Shown here piece after piece: positions 50,401 to 58,821 of a stretch of DNA of 64,000 bases; the stretch's first letter is position 1, and each line of letters begins with the position of its first letter. The position numbers were made by a program, and so were the translations under genes. Source of the stretch: Umezawaea sp049997955 (GTDB lineage: Bacteria > Actinomycetota > Actinomycetes > Mycobacteriales > Pseudonocardiaceae); the NCBI GenBank assembly GCA_049997955.1, contig JAEBDY010000006.1, positions 372,001-436,000 on the forward strand, written 5' to 3'. A model generated the notes under the pieces. It was not told the origin of the DNA and did not search any database. It saw nothing but the letters and a program-made list of their open reading frames with translations.

Positions 50401-51532
50401 GTTCGCCGTCGGCTTCAGCCCGGACGGCCGCAGCCTCGCCACCGGCAGCGCGGACCAGACCGTGCGGCTGTGGTCGCTGCCCTCGTCGGTGCTGGTCGGG
50501 CAGAGCGGGCAGACCGCAGCGCCGACCCACAGCGCCGACGGGCGGCTGCTGATCACGGCGAGCGACGACCACACCATCCGGCTGTGGAACCTCGCCGACC
50601 GGTCCGACCCGCGTCCGCTGGGGCCGCCGATCGCCGCGCACGACGCGGGCGTGTGGCAGCTCGCGCTCAGCCCGGACGGGAAGCTGCTCGCCTCCGGCGG
50701 CGAGGACCGGACGGTCCGGCTGTGGGACATCAGCGATCCCGCCGCTCCCCGCGCGGTCGGACCACCGCTGGCGCTGCAGACCCGGTTCACGGCGCCCGTG
50801 GAGTTCAGCCCGGACGGGCGCGTCCTGCTCACCGGCAACGACGACAAGTCCTTGCAGCTGTGGGACATCACCGATCCCGCGCGGCCGAAGAAGCTGGGCG
50901 AGCCCATCGTGGGACCGGACGGGTACGTCAAGTTCGTCGAGTTCACCCCCGACGGCAGGACGCTGGTGACCGCGAGCGCGGACAAGGGCATCCGGCTCTA
51001 CGACGTGGCCGACCCGGAGTCGCCCGCCCTGCTCGGCAGGCCGGTGTTCGGTCACGCCGCGTCGATCAGCGGTGGCGACGTGAGCCCCGACGGCCGCACG
51101 TTCGCCACGACCAGCGACGACAAGACCGTGCGGCTGTGGGACATCAGCGACCGGAACAAGGTCAGGCAGATCGGCGTGCCGCTCACCGGGCACGTCGAGT
51201 CGGTGGTGTCGGCCGCGTTCAGCCCGGACGGGACGCGGTTGGCGACCTCCAGCGACGACAAGACCATCCGGCTGTGGAACGTGGACGACCTGGCCCGCCC
51301 CCTCCCGATCGGTCAAGCGCTGACCGGGCACGACGCCACCGTCAGCGACATCACGTTCAGCCCGGACGCGCGCAGCCTGACGTCCACCAGCGTCGACGCC
51401 ACCGTCCGGTTGTGGGACCTGGACCAGGACCACGCGATCGACCGGATCTGCGCCAGCACCAAGGGGTTGCTCACCGAGGACCTGTGGCAGCGGCACCTGC
51501 CGCAGCTGGCCTACGAGCCGCCCTGCCCGTAG
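47468..51532 (+). CDS. HTH-nSTAND NTPase-transmembrane-WD40 protein
   Basis: 1354 residues. An N-terminal HTH-like region (RVSDWRRGRNVPARFAALS) is followed by an nSTAND1-type NTPase (CPYRGLAAFRPEDSGWFFGR; P-loop GASGAGKS at 181-188; Walker B VLVVDQFEEAF). A single hydrophobic helix lies at about 613-638. From about 698 there are 14 WD40 repeats, one of them degenerate, enough for two seven-bladed propellers. STAND proteins act as ligand-triggered oligomeric switches; the propellers should sense the signal. The target is unknown. ATG at 47483 is an alternative start. The gene is unaccompanied. Confidence 0.87.
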   Translation: MAGQRMSSSGPGMGPRGVFAERFALLYAEAGDPPLKKVTESVARARRTDEKDRPVRATAQRVSDWRRGRNVPARFAALSVVLEILIGEARKLRSTPAVPDLYDLVAWRALWEEALASPAGTADSSDEDSPTEESGLCPYRGLAAFRPEDSGWFFGRDRSTAALVSRLGNAADTSGIVMLVGASGAGKSSLVRAGMIPSIARGDIGVDGSAQWPVVLMTPGVDPLKELAHQVPELADALDLALDHDGMNHDAAGLEEFVTRTLMGVVRFATQIRAAFAAYAQRHGAERLVLVVDQFEEAFTLGGDEARLQVFVQALHAACTPSIPGGTAPVLVVLGVRADFYGRCLAYPELADALQDRQMVLGPMTSAELREAVSRPAKAAGLQLEPGLIELMLRDLGVRGGRPQGRQGAYDAGALPLLSHALLATWQRRQGGKLTISGYRAAGGIQGAVAATAERAWADLDPAAQRAARPLLLRLVRVGDDTQDTRRRSTRHELVEQAANRPAAEEALEVLARARLVTLDAGSVEITHEALLQAWPRLRTWVDQDREGTLLRQRLEEDAGTWAAQDRDSSLLYRGARLETARQWADGAGPGSLTATARDFLAVSGQQRKRSTWVRRAAVSVVVVLALIAGTAAVLAVRERDEALFRGVVAEANRLQDSDPSLSAQLDLVSLRMRPDDQDVYTRLVSTGTSPLAMPLTGHTGAVYLTTFSPDGRTLATASYDNTVRLWDVSDRHNPRPLGDPLLGHKSWVSSAVFSPDGRTLATAGDDQTVRLWDVTDIAHPTPLGAPLEGRDGTVYLLAFSPDGRTLATANEEKTSRLWDVTDRERPTPIGQPLGQHDAAVRSISWDPTGRVLAVGGDDSTIVLWNLADLTAPVVLGVLTGYDSTIHSVAFSPDGKTLATGSDDRTVRLWDVTDPANARPLGRPLTDHKGSVWSVAFSPDGRLLATGSADSTARLWNVTDPSQPQVLGEPLSGRNSTVFAVGFSPDGRSLATGSADQTVRLWSLPSSVLVGQSGQTAAPTHSADGRLLITASDDHTIRLWNLADRSDPRPLGPPIAAHDAGVWQLALSPDGKLLASGGEDRTVRLWDISDPAAPRAVGPPLALQTRFTAPVEFSPDGRVLLTGNDDKSLQLWDITDPARPKKLGEPIVGPDGYVKFVEFTPDGRTLVTASADKGIRLYDVADPESPALLGRPVFGHAASISGGDVSPDGRTFATTSDDKTVRLWDISDRNKVRQIGVPLTGHVESVVSAAFSPDGTRLATSSDDKTIRLWNVDDLARPLPIGQALTGHDATVSDITFSPDARSLTSTSVDATVRLWDLDQDHAIDRICASTKGLLTEDLWQRHLPQLAYEPPCP

Positions 51533-52419
51533 CCGAGCGCGGAACGCAGCTCCAGCAGCGATTCCCGCAGCAGCGCCCGCTCGAACGACCGCGGCTCGTC
51601 GTGGCCGTGCCGGTAGTCGGCCATCCTGCCGTGCGCGTTCTCGAACCACTTCTCCAGCGCGGGCACCAGGTCCTCGGCGATCCGGCGGTCCGCCACCGCT
51701 CGCGAGACGAGGAACCGGCACTCGTCGGCAGGGAGGTCCGGCTTGGGGCGCTGGGGGTTCGTCCAGTCGTCGGCCAGCACCGGCCGCAGCCGGTCCGCGC
51801 GGTCGTTCCAGTGCAGCAGCAGGGCCAGGTCGGCGGTGAAGTCCTCCGGCAGGTCGCTCGGCCACAGGTCGCGCACCGCGGCGCGCTGTCCGGACCACGG
51901 GGTCGAGCCGACCTTGGCGACGAGGTCCGGGTACAGCAGTCCGGCCAGCGGCAGGAAGAACCCGTTGAGCCACAGCTGCGGGTAGACCGGCCGCCAGTAC
52001 AGGTCCGAGACGGTCGCGTCGGCGACGCCGGAGAGGATCGGGTCGACGAGCAGGGCGACGAGCGGCCGGTCGCCGAAGTAGCTCAGGTCGCCGTCGACCA
52101 GGCAGACGACGTCGCCCGTGCTCGCGGCGACGCCAGCGGTGATGGCGTTCCCCTTGCCCGCCCGCGCTTCCACGACGCGGGCGCCCGCGGCTTCGGCGAC
52201 CTCGGCGGTGTCGTCGCGGCAACCGCTCGCGCTGACCACGACCTCGCCCTCGACGCCGAGGTCCGCGAGGCCCTCGCGGGCGTCGGCGACGACGGACGCC
52301 ACGGTGGCGCGCTCGTCGTGCGCGGGCACCACGACGCTGACGGTGGCCGTGCGGCGGTCGAGCGTGCGCTCGGCGACGAGCTCGATGCCCAGCGCGGCGT
52401 CCACGACCCGACGGCTCAC
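51511..52419 (-). CDS. Family 2 glycosyltransferase (GpgS-like)
   Basis: 302 residues from GTG at 52419, overlapping the upstream glycosyltransferase stop. The GT-A core has VSVVVPAHDERATVASVV, VEARAGKGNAITAGVA and DXD-type VCLVDGDLSYF. The pattern is close to glucosyl-3-phosphoglycerate synthases, but the acceptor is not certain. The 3' end overlaps the convergent WD40 gene by 22 bp. Confidence 0.8.
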   Translation of the reverse strand: MSRRVVDAALGIELVAERTLDRRTATVSVVVPAHDERATVASVVADAREGLADLGVEGEVVVSASGCRDDTAEVAEAAGARVVEARAGKGNAITAGVAASTGDVVCLVDGDLSYFGDRPLVALLVDPILSGVADATVSDLYWRPVYPQLWLNGFFLPLAGLLYPDLVAKVGSTPWSGQRAAVRDLWPSDLPEDFTADLALLLHWNDRADRLRPVLADDWTNPQRPKPDLPADECRFLVSRAVADRRIAEDLVPALEKWFENAHGRMADYRHGHDEPRSFERALLRESLLELRSALGYGQGGS

Positions 52420-53153
52420 CCGCCCGCCGCCAGTGCGCGCAGCGCCGCGAGCCGTTGGCGCACAGCGGTCATCGACTCCGGGTGCAGCGCGGGCCACGAG
52501 GCCTGGCGGGTGATCTGGTCCGCGTGCCTGCGGTAGAGGTACGTCACCTCGGGCAGCAGGTACCCCGGCGCCAGCTCGTTGAGCGCCACGACGAGCGAGA
52601 GGTCCTCGCCGCGCGGGAGCGCGACCCAGCCGCCGAGGGCGCGGACCGCGTCCGTGCGCACCGTGATGCCGACGCACACCACCGGCGTGTGGCCGTGGTC
52701 GAGCACGAACGTGCCGACGACACCGCGGTCGACGACACCCGGCGCCAGCGACGGCGGGTAGGGCAGGCGCAGGTCGCCCTGGAACAGGTCGTCCGCCTGC
52801 GCCGCCACCCACACGACCTCCGGGTGCGCGGCGAGCACGTCGACGGCCGACGCCAACGCGGACGGCAGCAGCCGGTCGTCGTCGTCCAGCACGTGGACCA
52901 GTTCGCCGCCGGCGCGGACGAGCGCGACGTTGCGGGTCGTCCCGATGCCCAGCCGTTCGCCGTTCGCCGCGTACCGGGCGAAGGGGAACGCCTCCAGCAC
53001 CTCCCCGAGGCCCGGTTCGGGGCCGTCCTCCTGCACGACCCACTCGAACTCCCAGCCATCGGGGAGTTCCTGGGCGGCCAGGCTCTCGCCCGCCTCGACC
53101 AGGAAACCGGCCCGCCCGGCTTGCGCGGTGGTGAGCACGGACAGCAGGGGCAT
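52416..53153 (-). CDS. Family 2 glycosyltransferase
   Basis: 245 residues. PLLSVLTTAQAGRAGFLVEA, GTTRNVALVRAGGELVHVLD and the DDDDRL metal motif mark a GT-A fold enzyme; GWVALPRGEDLSLVVALNEL follows. It probably transfers a sugar from a nucleotide donor, acceptor unknown. Coupled to the second glycosyltransferase by a GTGA overlap, so the pair acts on the same product in all likelihood. Confidence 0.82.
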   Translation of the reverse strand: MPLLSVLTTAQAGRAGFLVEAGESLAAQELPDGWEFEWVVQEDGPEPGLGEVLEAFPFARYAANGERLGIGTTRNVALVRAGGELVHVLDDDDRLLPSALASAVDVLAAHPEVVWVAAQADDLFQGDLRLPYPPSLAPGVVDRGVVGTFVLDHGHTPVVCVGITVRTDAVRALGGWVALPRGEDLSLVVALNELAPGYLLPEVTYLYRRHADQITRQASWPALHPESMTAVRQRLAALRALAAGG

Positions 53154-53294
53154 GGACGTCCTTCGGCAGCGCGGGCGGTGGACGCTTCCAACCTAGCGCG
53201 AGTGACCGGTCACCAACCGTGAGCGGAATGGTGGCCGAAGCCACTTCAGCCGGAATAGCGGTCCGGCTCAAGCGGTCTGCGTAGGGTCCCGATC

Positions 53295-53807
53295 ATGCGT
53301 CTTCTTGCCAGGGTCGGCAGCCCGCACACCGTGGCGGCGGCAGTCACCGCCATCACCGCGCTCTACCTGCTCCTCGTCGTGTTCGGGAACATCACCGACT
53401 ACGGGACGAACCGGGCGTTCGTGGAGCACGTGTTCGCGATGGACACGACGTTCCAGTCGCCGAACACGACGTGGCGGGCGATCACCTCGCCCGCGCTCGT
53501 GACGATCGCGTACGTCCTGATCATCCTGTGGGAGGCGCTGACCGCGCTGGTGCTCGTCGCGGGTGTCGTGGCGTGGGTGCGGGTGATCTTCGGCGGACGG
53601 GACGCGACCACGGCCAGGCAGCTGTCGTCCGCCGGTCTGGTGATGCAGCTGCTGCTGTTCGGCGGCGGGTTCATCGCCATCGGCGGCGAGTGGTTCGTGA
53701 TGTGGCAGTCGAAGTCGTGGAACGGCCTGCAGGCCGCGTTGCAGAACTTCACCATCGCCGGGATCAGCCTGGTCCTGGTGTACGTGGCCGGTCGCGAGAA
53801 GGCCTGA
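53295..53807 (+). CDS. DUF2165 small integral membrane protein
   Basis: 170 residues with four membrane helices. The segment FVEHVFAMDTTFQSPNTTWR with AITSPALVTIAYVLIILWEA is the DUF2165 signature. No function is established. It diverges from the glycosyltransferase pair. Confidence 0.85.
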   Translation: MRLLARVGSPHTVAAAVTAITALYLLLVVFGNITDYGTNRAFVEHVFAMDTTFQSPNTTWRAITSPALVTIAYVLIILWEALTALVLVAGVVAWVRVIFGGRDATTARQLSSAGLVMQLLLFGGGFIAIGGEWFVMWQSKSWNGLQAALQNFTIAGISLVLVYVAGREKA

Positions 53808-53840
53808 TCCTCGGCCCCTCGTCCGAACGGGCGAGGGGCC

Positions 53841-55952
53841 CTACAGGTCCACCAGCGCCGCCGGGCGGCCGAAGTGCGCGCCCGTCGCGGTGTCCGCGCC
53901 CGAGGTGCGCCACCAGTCGGCCAGCTCCGGCGTGTCCACCCCGTCCACGAGCACCGACGCCCCCGCCAGGTGCGCCACCGCGACCAGGTCGGCCAGCACG
54001 CGGGTCGTGATCGGGTTCCGCTTCGCGCACACGCCCCACCGCGGGATCCGGACCGCCCGCACCGGCAGCGCCTCCAGGCAGGCGAACTCGCCCGCGGCGC
54101 CGGTGAAGCGGTCCATCGACGTCCGCACACCCGCGTCGGCCAGCACGGTCAAGTTGTCCACGGCGTCGTCGTGGTCCGCGACCAGCAACTCCGACGGCAG
54201 CCCCAGCCGCAGCGCACCGGCGGGCAGCCCGGTGTCCGCGAGCACCCGCAGCACGGTGCCGACCAGGTCCGGGTCGGTGGTCTGGCTCCCCGAGAGCCCC
54301 AGCGACAGCGGCAGGTCGGTGCCCGTGCGCTGCCGCCACCACTTCAGCTGCTCGGCCGCGCCGCGCAGCAGCCACGTGCCCAGCGGCAGCATCAGGCCGG
54401 TCTCCTCGGCCAGCTCCACGCACCGGTCGTGCTCGATCACGCCCTGCTCGGGGTGCGTCCACCGGAGCAGCGCGGTGAGGCCGGTGGTCCCGCCGTCCGC
54501 CAACCGGCGTTCGGGCTGGAAGACGACGCCGATCTCGCCCGACTCCCACGCGCCGGGCATGACGGCGGCCAGCGCGAGCCGCGCGCGGTCGGCCGCGTCC
54601 CGCCCGGCGTCGTACAGGCCCCACTGCCTGGGGCCGCTCTTCTTCGCGCGGCGCAACGTCATGTGCGAGGCGCGCAGCAGCTCGGCCGGGTCGAATCCGG
54701 GTGACGGCCGGTCGACCACGCCGATGCTCGCGGACACGGCGATGCCGCGGCCCTCCACGTACACCGGCTCGGCCAGCTCGTCGTTGATCCGGCCGATCGC
54801 GGTGACCACGTCCGGGGTCTCCGGGCCGTTCTCCACCAGCACCGCGAACTCGTCGCCGTCCAGCCGCGCCACCATGGCCCTCTCGGTGGCGAACACCGTG
54901 CGCAGGCGGTTCGCGACCGACTTCAGCAGCTGGTCGCCGACCCGGCGGCCGAGGCCGTCCGTGACGACCGAGAACACGTCCAGGTCGAGGTGGTAGAGCG
55001 TCACGCCCGCGACCGGGTCGGCCCGTCGCAGCGTGGCTTCCAGCCTCGTGGTGAAGAACTGCCGGTTCGGCAGGCCGGTGAGCGCGTCGTGCAGCGCCTG
55101 GTGGGTCAGCCTGCTGCCGAGCAGCGTCAGCTCGCTGACGTCCTCGAAGATCGTGACGAACCGCCCCGGCTCGCCCTCCGCGTCCCGCAGCAGCGCCACC
55201 GCGAGCGTGCCGCGCACGACCTCGCCGTCCCTGCGCAGGAGCCTCGGCGACAGCAGCACCCGCTGGTGCACGCCGTCGAGCAGGTCGCGGAACGCGCCCA
55301 GCAGTTCGTCCACGTCCTCCGGGTGCACGAACGACTGGAGCGCGAGCCCGTCCAGGTCCTCGGTCGGGCAGCCGAGGATCCCCCCGAGCGCGGTGTTGGC
55401 GCGCGCGAACGTGCCGTCCAGCTCCGTCACGGCGATGCCGCTGGCGGAGGAGGTGAACACCTCGTCCGCCAGCGCCTCGCTCACCCTGAGGTTCCACTGG
55501 GCTGCCTTCGCCGCCCCGAGCAGCGCCTGGCTGACGCTCTCCTGCTGTTCGAGGACGACTCGCTGGACGGCCTCGACGTACCCGGCGGCGACCGAGCCGA
55601 GCACCGCCATGACCCGCTTGGTCCGCCCGTCAACGGGCTGGAGCTCCGCCGACGCCAGCAGCGCACCGCCCAGCAGCGCCAACGACGTCCGCAGGCTCGA
55701 AGCCCCCGTGCAGCGCAGGTCGACCAGGCGGGTCCCGACGGTCGACGCCTGCTCCGGCGCGAACGGCTCGGAGACCACCGCGTCGTGCAGCCGATGGACG
55801 AGCTGCCGCAGCTGGTGCTCCAGCTCGTCGGCGGGCATCGGGACGTACGCGGTCGAGCTGATGGCGGCCACCCAATTCCGGGCGAGCTCGCGCCGCTCCC
55901 GTCCGCTGACGCCGGGAGCGGTTCGCTCGTGCTCGGGGAGGGCCGCGCTCAT
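53841..55952 (-). CDS. PAS-GGDEF-EAL protein with degenerate EAL domain
   Basis: 703 residues from ATG at 55952. Order: helical sensor region (about 1-150), PAS (about 160-270; ALADEVFTSSASGIAVTELD), GGDEF and EAL. The GGDEF box reads DGDEF (VARLDGDEFAVL), which may still be active. The EAL box reads TALLRW instead of EALLRW, LTES-like residues read LPSE, and the DDFG loop reads MDRFTG, so phosphodiesterase activity is unlikely. It probably makes cyclic di-GMP or only senses it. No membrane segments are evident. It follows the carboxylesterase gene by 148 bp. Confidence 0.87.
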   Translation of the reverse strand: MSAALPEHERTAPGVSGRERRELARNWVAAISSTAYVPMPADELEHQLRQLVHRLHDAVVSEPFAPEQASTVGTRLVDLRCTGASSLRTSLALLGGALLASAELQPVDGRTKRVMAVLGSVAAGYVEAVQRVVLEQQESVSQALLGAAKAAQWNLRVSEALADEVFTSSASGIAVTELDGTFARANTALGGILGCPTEDLDGLALQSFVHPEDVDELLGAFRDLLDGVHQRVLLSPRLLRRDGEVVRGTLAVALLRDAEGEPGRFVTIFEDVSELTLLGSRLTHQALHDALTGLPNRQFFTTRLEATLRRADPVAGVTLYHLDLDVFSVVTDGLGRRVGDQLLKSVANRLRTVFATERAMVARLDGDEFAVLVENGPETPDVVTAIGRINDELAEPVYVEGRGIAVSASIGVVDRPSPGFDPAELLRASHMTLRRAKKSGPRQWGLYDAGRDAADRARLALAAVMPGAWESGEIGVVFQPERRLADGGTTGLTALLRWTHPEQGVIEHDRCVELAEETGLMLPLGTWLLRGAAEQLKWWRQRTGTDLPLSLGLSGSQTTDPDLVGTVLRVLADTGLPAGALRLGLPSELLVADHDDAVDNLTVLADAGVRTSMDRFTGAAGEFACLEALPVRAVRIPRWGVCAKRNPITTRVLADLVAVAHLAGASVLVDGVDTPELADWWRTSGADTATGAHFGRPAALVDL

Positions 55953-56100
55953 GCCACCTTGTCCGCTGGGGGACGGTTCCGATGCGGAACCCCTCGGATG
56001 GGTCTCTAACCAGGTCCACATCGACGCGCAACGGTACTCACGAAAGTCGTGTCCCGCCTACGGATGTCGCCCGTGCGAGTGGAATTCACCTGCTCGGCGG

Positions 56101-57648
56101 TCACCGCGCGTTCCAGAACGCGAGCCGGTGCTCGTCTGAGTAGTCGACGCCCCGAACGGCGGCAGGCGCGAGCGAGTTCACGAACTCGCCGTCGCCGAAC
56201 GGCCGCCAGTCGGGCAGGCCGTCGCCGTTCGGGTCGCCGGTGCGGGCGAAGCGCGTCCAGTAGTCGATCATCAGGTCGGACAGTCCGCGCTGGTCCGCGG
56301 TGAGGCCCGCATCGAACTCGGCGGTCGGGAACAGGTAGCCGATGTCCGAGCTGTGGGACGCGCCCGTGGCCGGCGAGGGCCCGCCGATGCCGGACGGCGC
56401 GTCCGGGTCGGCGAACTCGTAGGCGTAGACCGGGGTGTGCGCGGCCAGCAGCTGGTGCTGCCGGAACGTGGCGCGCGCCCAGACCCGATCGGTCAGGACG
56501 GTCGCCCACGCCAGGCTCGCCGAGGCGTAGTCCGAAAGCGGGTACTCGGCTTCGACGTTCGGCGCGTCGGCCCCGAACGCGGTGGCCAGCAGCTCCGGGT
56601 ACTGCTCGGCGGTCACGGGCTTGCCCGCCAGTTCGCGGAACAGGGCGACGAAGGTGCGGTGCTCGTCGTGGGTGGCTCCGGAGATGACCGGGACGCGCGC
56701 GAACTCCCCCGCCGCCAGCGCGTCGCCGGGCAGCTTCGGCAGCACCGGACCGCCGTAGCCGAACGTTTGAAAGATGTTCATCACCTGCGGGTGGTCCAGC
56801 AGCTTCTCGGCGGGCAGCCCGCGCAGGGCGTCGACGTCCTGGACGCCCAGTTCCGCGGCGATCATCGCGCCGAGGCCCTCGACCTCCTCCACCGGGCGCC
56901 AGACCAGCGACGGCAACGCCTCCAGGTCCGGGAACCAGGCCCCGGCGGGCACGTCGACCAGCGTGAAGGCGCTGTGCAGCACCGCCCGGTGGAACAGACC
57001 CCTCGACTGCTCCGACACCAGGTGGGCGGCCGCCGACGTGGCGCCGTAGGAGACGCCGAACAGGGTGACGTTCCCGGGATCGCCGCCGAACGCCGCCGCG
57101 TTGCGCTGGACCCATTCGAGCGCCGCGCGCTGGTCCATCAGCCCGAACGCGCCCGAGCCGTCGAGGCCGGGCAGCCCGAACCCGCCGAAGACGCCCATGC
57201 GGTAGTTGAACGTCACCACCACGACGTCACCGCGTTCGGCCAGCCGCGCCGCGTCGAAGTGGTGGCCCGCGCCGATCGCGCCGTCCCCGTGGATCCACAC
57301 CATGACCGGTTTCCCGGCGCCGGACCGCGGCGCGGTCACGTTGAGGAACAGGCACTCCTCCTCGCTGCTCCTCGTGTCCGAATAGGACGATCCGACCTGC
57401 GGGCACGGACTGCCCGGCCTGGTCGCGTCCCTGGTCCCCTGCCACGACCCCGCCCGCGCGGGCGCCGCCCAGCGCAGCTCGCCCTTCGGCGGCGCTGCGT
57501 ACGGGATCCCCCGGAACACGCGGAGGTCCCCCTGCCGCACGCCCCGCACGTCACCGGTCTCGGTGCGCACCACCTCGTCGTCCACCGTCGCCTCCCCGCA
57601 ACCCGCCAGCAACACGGCCACCAACGCCACGAACATCCCCCGACGCAC
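56101..57648 (-). CDS. Type B carboxylesterase lipoprotein
   Basis: 515 residues from GTG at 57648; ATG at 57636 is an alternative. A signal peptide ends in a lipobox (VLLAGC), so the enzyme is anchored outside the membrane. Carboxylesterase landmarks: FRGIPYAAPPKGELRW, SEEECLFLNV, VMVWIHGDG and the nucleophile FGVSYGAT (Ser). GATHDEHRT and HSSDIGYLF carry further active-site residues. It hydrolyses esters of unknown type. It lies 3 bp after the TetR stop, so the two form an operon. Confidence 0.9.
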   Translation of the reverse strand: MRRGMFVALVAVLLAGCGEATVDDEVVRTETGDVRGVRQGDLRVFRGIPYAAPPKGELRWAAPARAGSWQGTRDATRPGSPCPQVGSSYSDTRSSEEECLFLNVTAPRSGAGKPVMVWIHGDGAIGAGHHFDAARLAERGDVVVVTFNYRMGVFGGFGLPGLDGSGAFGLMDQRAALEWVQRNAAAFGGDPGNVTLFGVSYGATSAAAHLVSEQSRGLFHRAVLHSAFTLVDVPAGAWFPDLEALPSLVWRPVEEVEGLGAMIAAELGVQDVDALRGLPAEKLLDHPQVMNIFQTFGYGGPVLPKLPGDALAAGEFARVPVISGATHDEHRTFVALFRELAGKPVTAEQYPELLATAFGADAPNVEAEYPLSDYASASLAWATVLTDRVWARATFRQHQLLAAHTPVYAYEFADPDAPSGIGGPSPATGASHSSDIGYLFPTAEFDAGLTADQRGLSDLMIDYWTRFARTGDPNGDGLPDWRPFGDGEFVNSLAPAAVRGVDYSDEHRLAFWNAR

Positions 57649-57651
57649 AGC

Positions 57652-58236
57652 TCAGTCCCCCTTCGTCGCCCTCTCCACCATTTCCACGAGCTCGTCCCCG
57701 CAGACCTCCAGGTCGACCGCTCCCGCCTTGACGACGAGCGCGTTGCGCAGCGCCATGACGAACAGCGCCATGACGTCCGCGTCGAACGCGCGGAACTCAC
57801 CGAGCCGCTGCCCCTCGCGCAGGAGGTCGGCCAGGGCCCGGTGGTCCGAGTCCGAGCCGTCGCCCGCGGCGGCGTGCTCGCGCAGCCGCACGAGCGCGAC
57901 CAGGTGGTCGGGGTGGCGGCGCATGAACTCGACGTTCGCCCGCAGGAACGCCCGCAGCTCTCCGGCCGCGGTGTCCTCCCTGTTCATCCGCTCCAGCACG
58001 AACGCGCCGAACACCGCCAGGATCTCCTTGAACACCTCGTCGACGAGCTCCTGCTTGCCCGCGAAGTGGTAGGAGATCAGCCCGGTGCTGCTCAGCCCGG
58101 CCCTCGCCGCGATCTGCTTGAACGAGGACCCCGCGTAGTCCAGTTCGGCCACGGTCCGGATCGCCGCGGCCACGATCTGCGCCCGACGCGCCTGCTCCGT
58201 GACGGTCAGCTCACCTGAGCTGGACTTTGCTCGCAT
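57652..58236 (-). CDS. TetR-family regulator of the carboxylesterase operon
   Basis: 194 residues from ATG at 58236. HTH: IVAAAIRTVAELDYAGSSFK, QIAARAGLSSTGLISYHFAG. A perfect inverted repeat overlaps the start codon, which suggests autorepression of the TetR-esterase operon, relieved by an ester or its product. Confidence 0.9.
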   Translation of the reverse strand: MRAKSSSGELTVTEQARRAQIVAAAIRTVAELDYAGSSFKQIAARAGLSSTGLISYHFAGKQELVDEVFKEILAVFGAFVLERMNREDTAAGELRAFLRANVEFMRRHPDHLVALVRLREHAAAGDGSDSDHRALADLLREGQRLGEFRAFDADVMALFVMALRNALVVKAGAVDLEVCGDELVEMVERATKGD

Positions 58237-58243
58237 GAGCAAA
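58226..58243. promoter_or_regulatory. Putative TetR operator
   Basis: TTTGCTC (58226-58232) and GAGCAAA (58237-58243) form a perfect inverted repeat with a 4-bp centre that includes the ATG of the TetR gene. Operator role inferred from position. Confidence 0.65.
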
Positions 58244-58311
58244 ACTTAGCACGGCCGAGCGAATCCGGCTTTCACCCGACGGAGTTGCGCGGCCCCGGAC
58301 GACTATGGGGT

Positions 58312-58821
58312 GTGAGCGAACCGCAGGTGCACCCGGACCCGGCGTTCGCGCTGCTGGAGGTCTACGAGGCGGCGCTGCCCCAGGTCTACGGCTACCTGCT
58401 GGCCAGGTGCGGGAACCGCGCGCAGGCGGAGGAGTTGACGTCGGAGACGTTCCTGGCCGCCGTGCAGGGCGCCCGCGACGGCGGCCGGGTCAGCCCGGCG
58501 TGGCTGATCGGCATAGCCCGGCACAAGCTGGTCGACCACTGGCGGCGCAAGGAACGGGAGCACCGGGGCTTGCGCCTGCTGTACGAGGAACCGCGGGTAG
58601 CGGACCCGTGGGACACCGAGATCGACGCCCTGCACGCCCACGCCGTGCTGGCCGAACTGGGCGCGCACCACCGCTGCGCGCTGACCCTGCGCTACCTGGA
58701 CGGTCTACCGGTGGCCGAGGTCGCCAACCACCTGGGCCGAACCGTGCACGCCACCGAAGCACTGCTGACCAGGGCGCGCGCCGCCTTCCGACGCGCCTAC
58801 GCGGGGGGCCGTGATGACTGA
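58312..58821 (+). CDS. ECF-type RNA polymerase sigma factor
   Basis: 169 residues from GTG at 58312. Region 2: YEAALPQVYGYLLARCGNRA, QAEELTSETFLAA; region 4: CALTLRYLDGLPVAEVANHL, GRTVHATEALLTRARAAFRR. No transmembrane anti-sigma gene is adjacent. Instead it overlaps by 8 bp a protein whose N-terminus looks like an anti-sigma-type helix fused to VOC domains. Confidence 0.9.
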   Translation: MSEPQVHPDPAFALLEVYEAALPQVYGYLLARCGNRAQAEELTSETFLAAVQGARDGGRVSPAWLIGIARHKLVDHWRRKEREHRGLRLLYEEPRVADPWDTEIDALHAHAVLAELGAHHRCALTLRYLDGLPVAEVANHLGRTVHATEALLTRARAAFRRAYAGGRDD

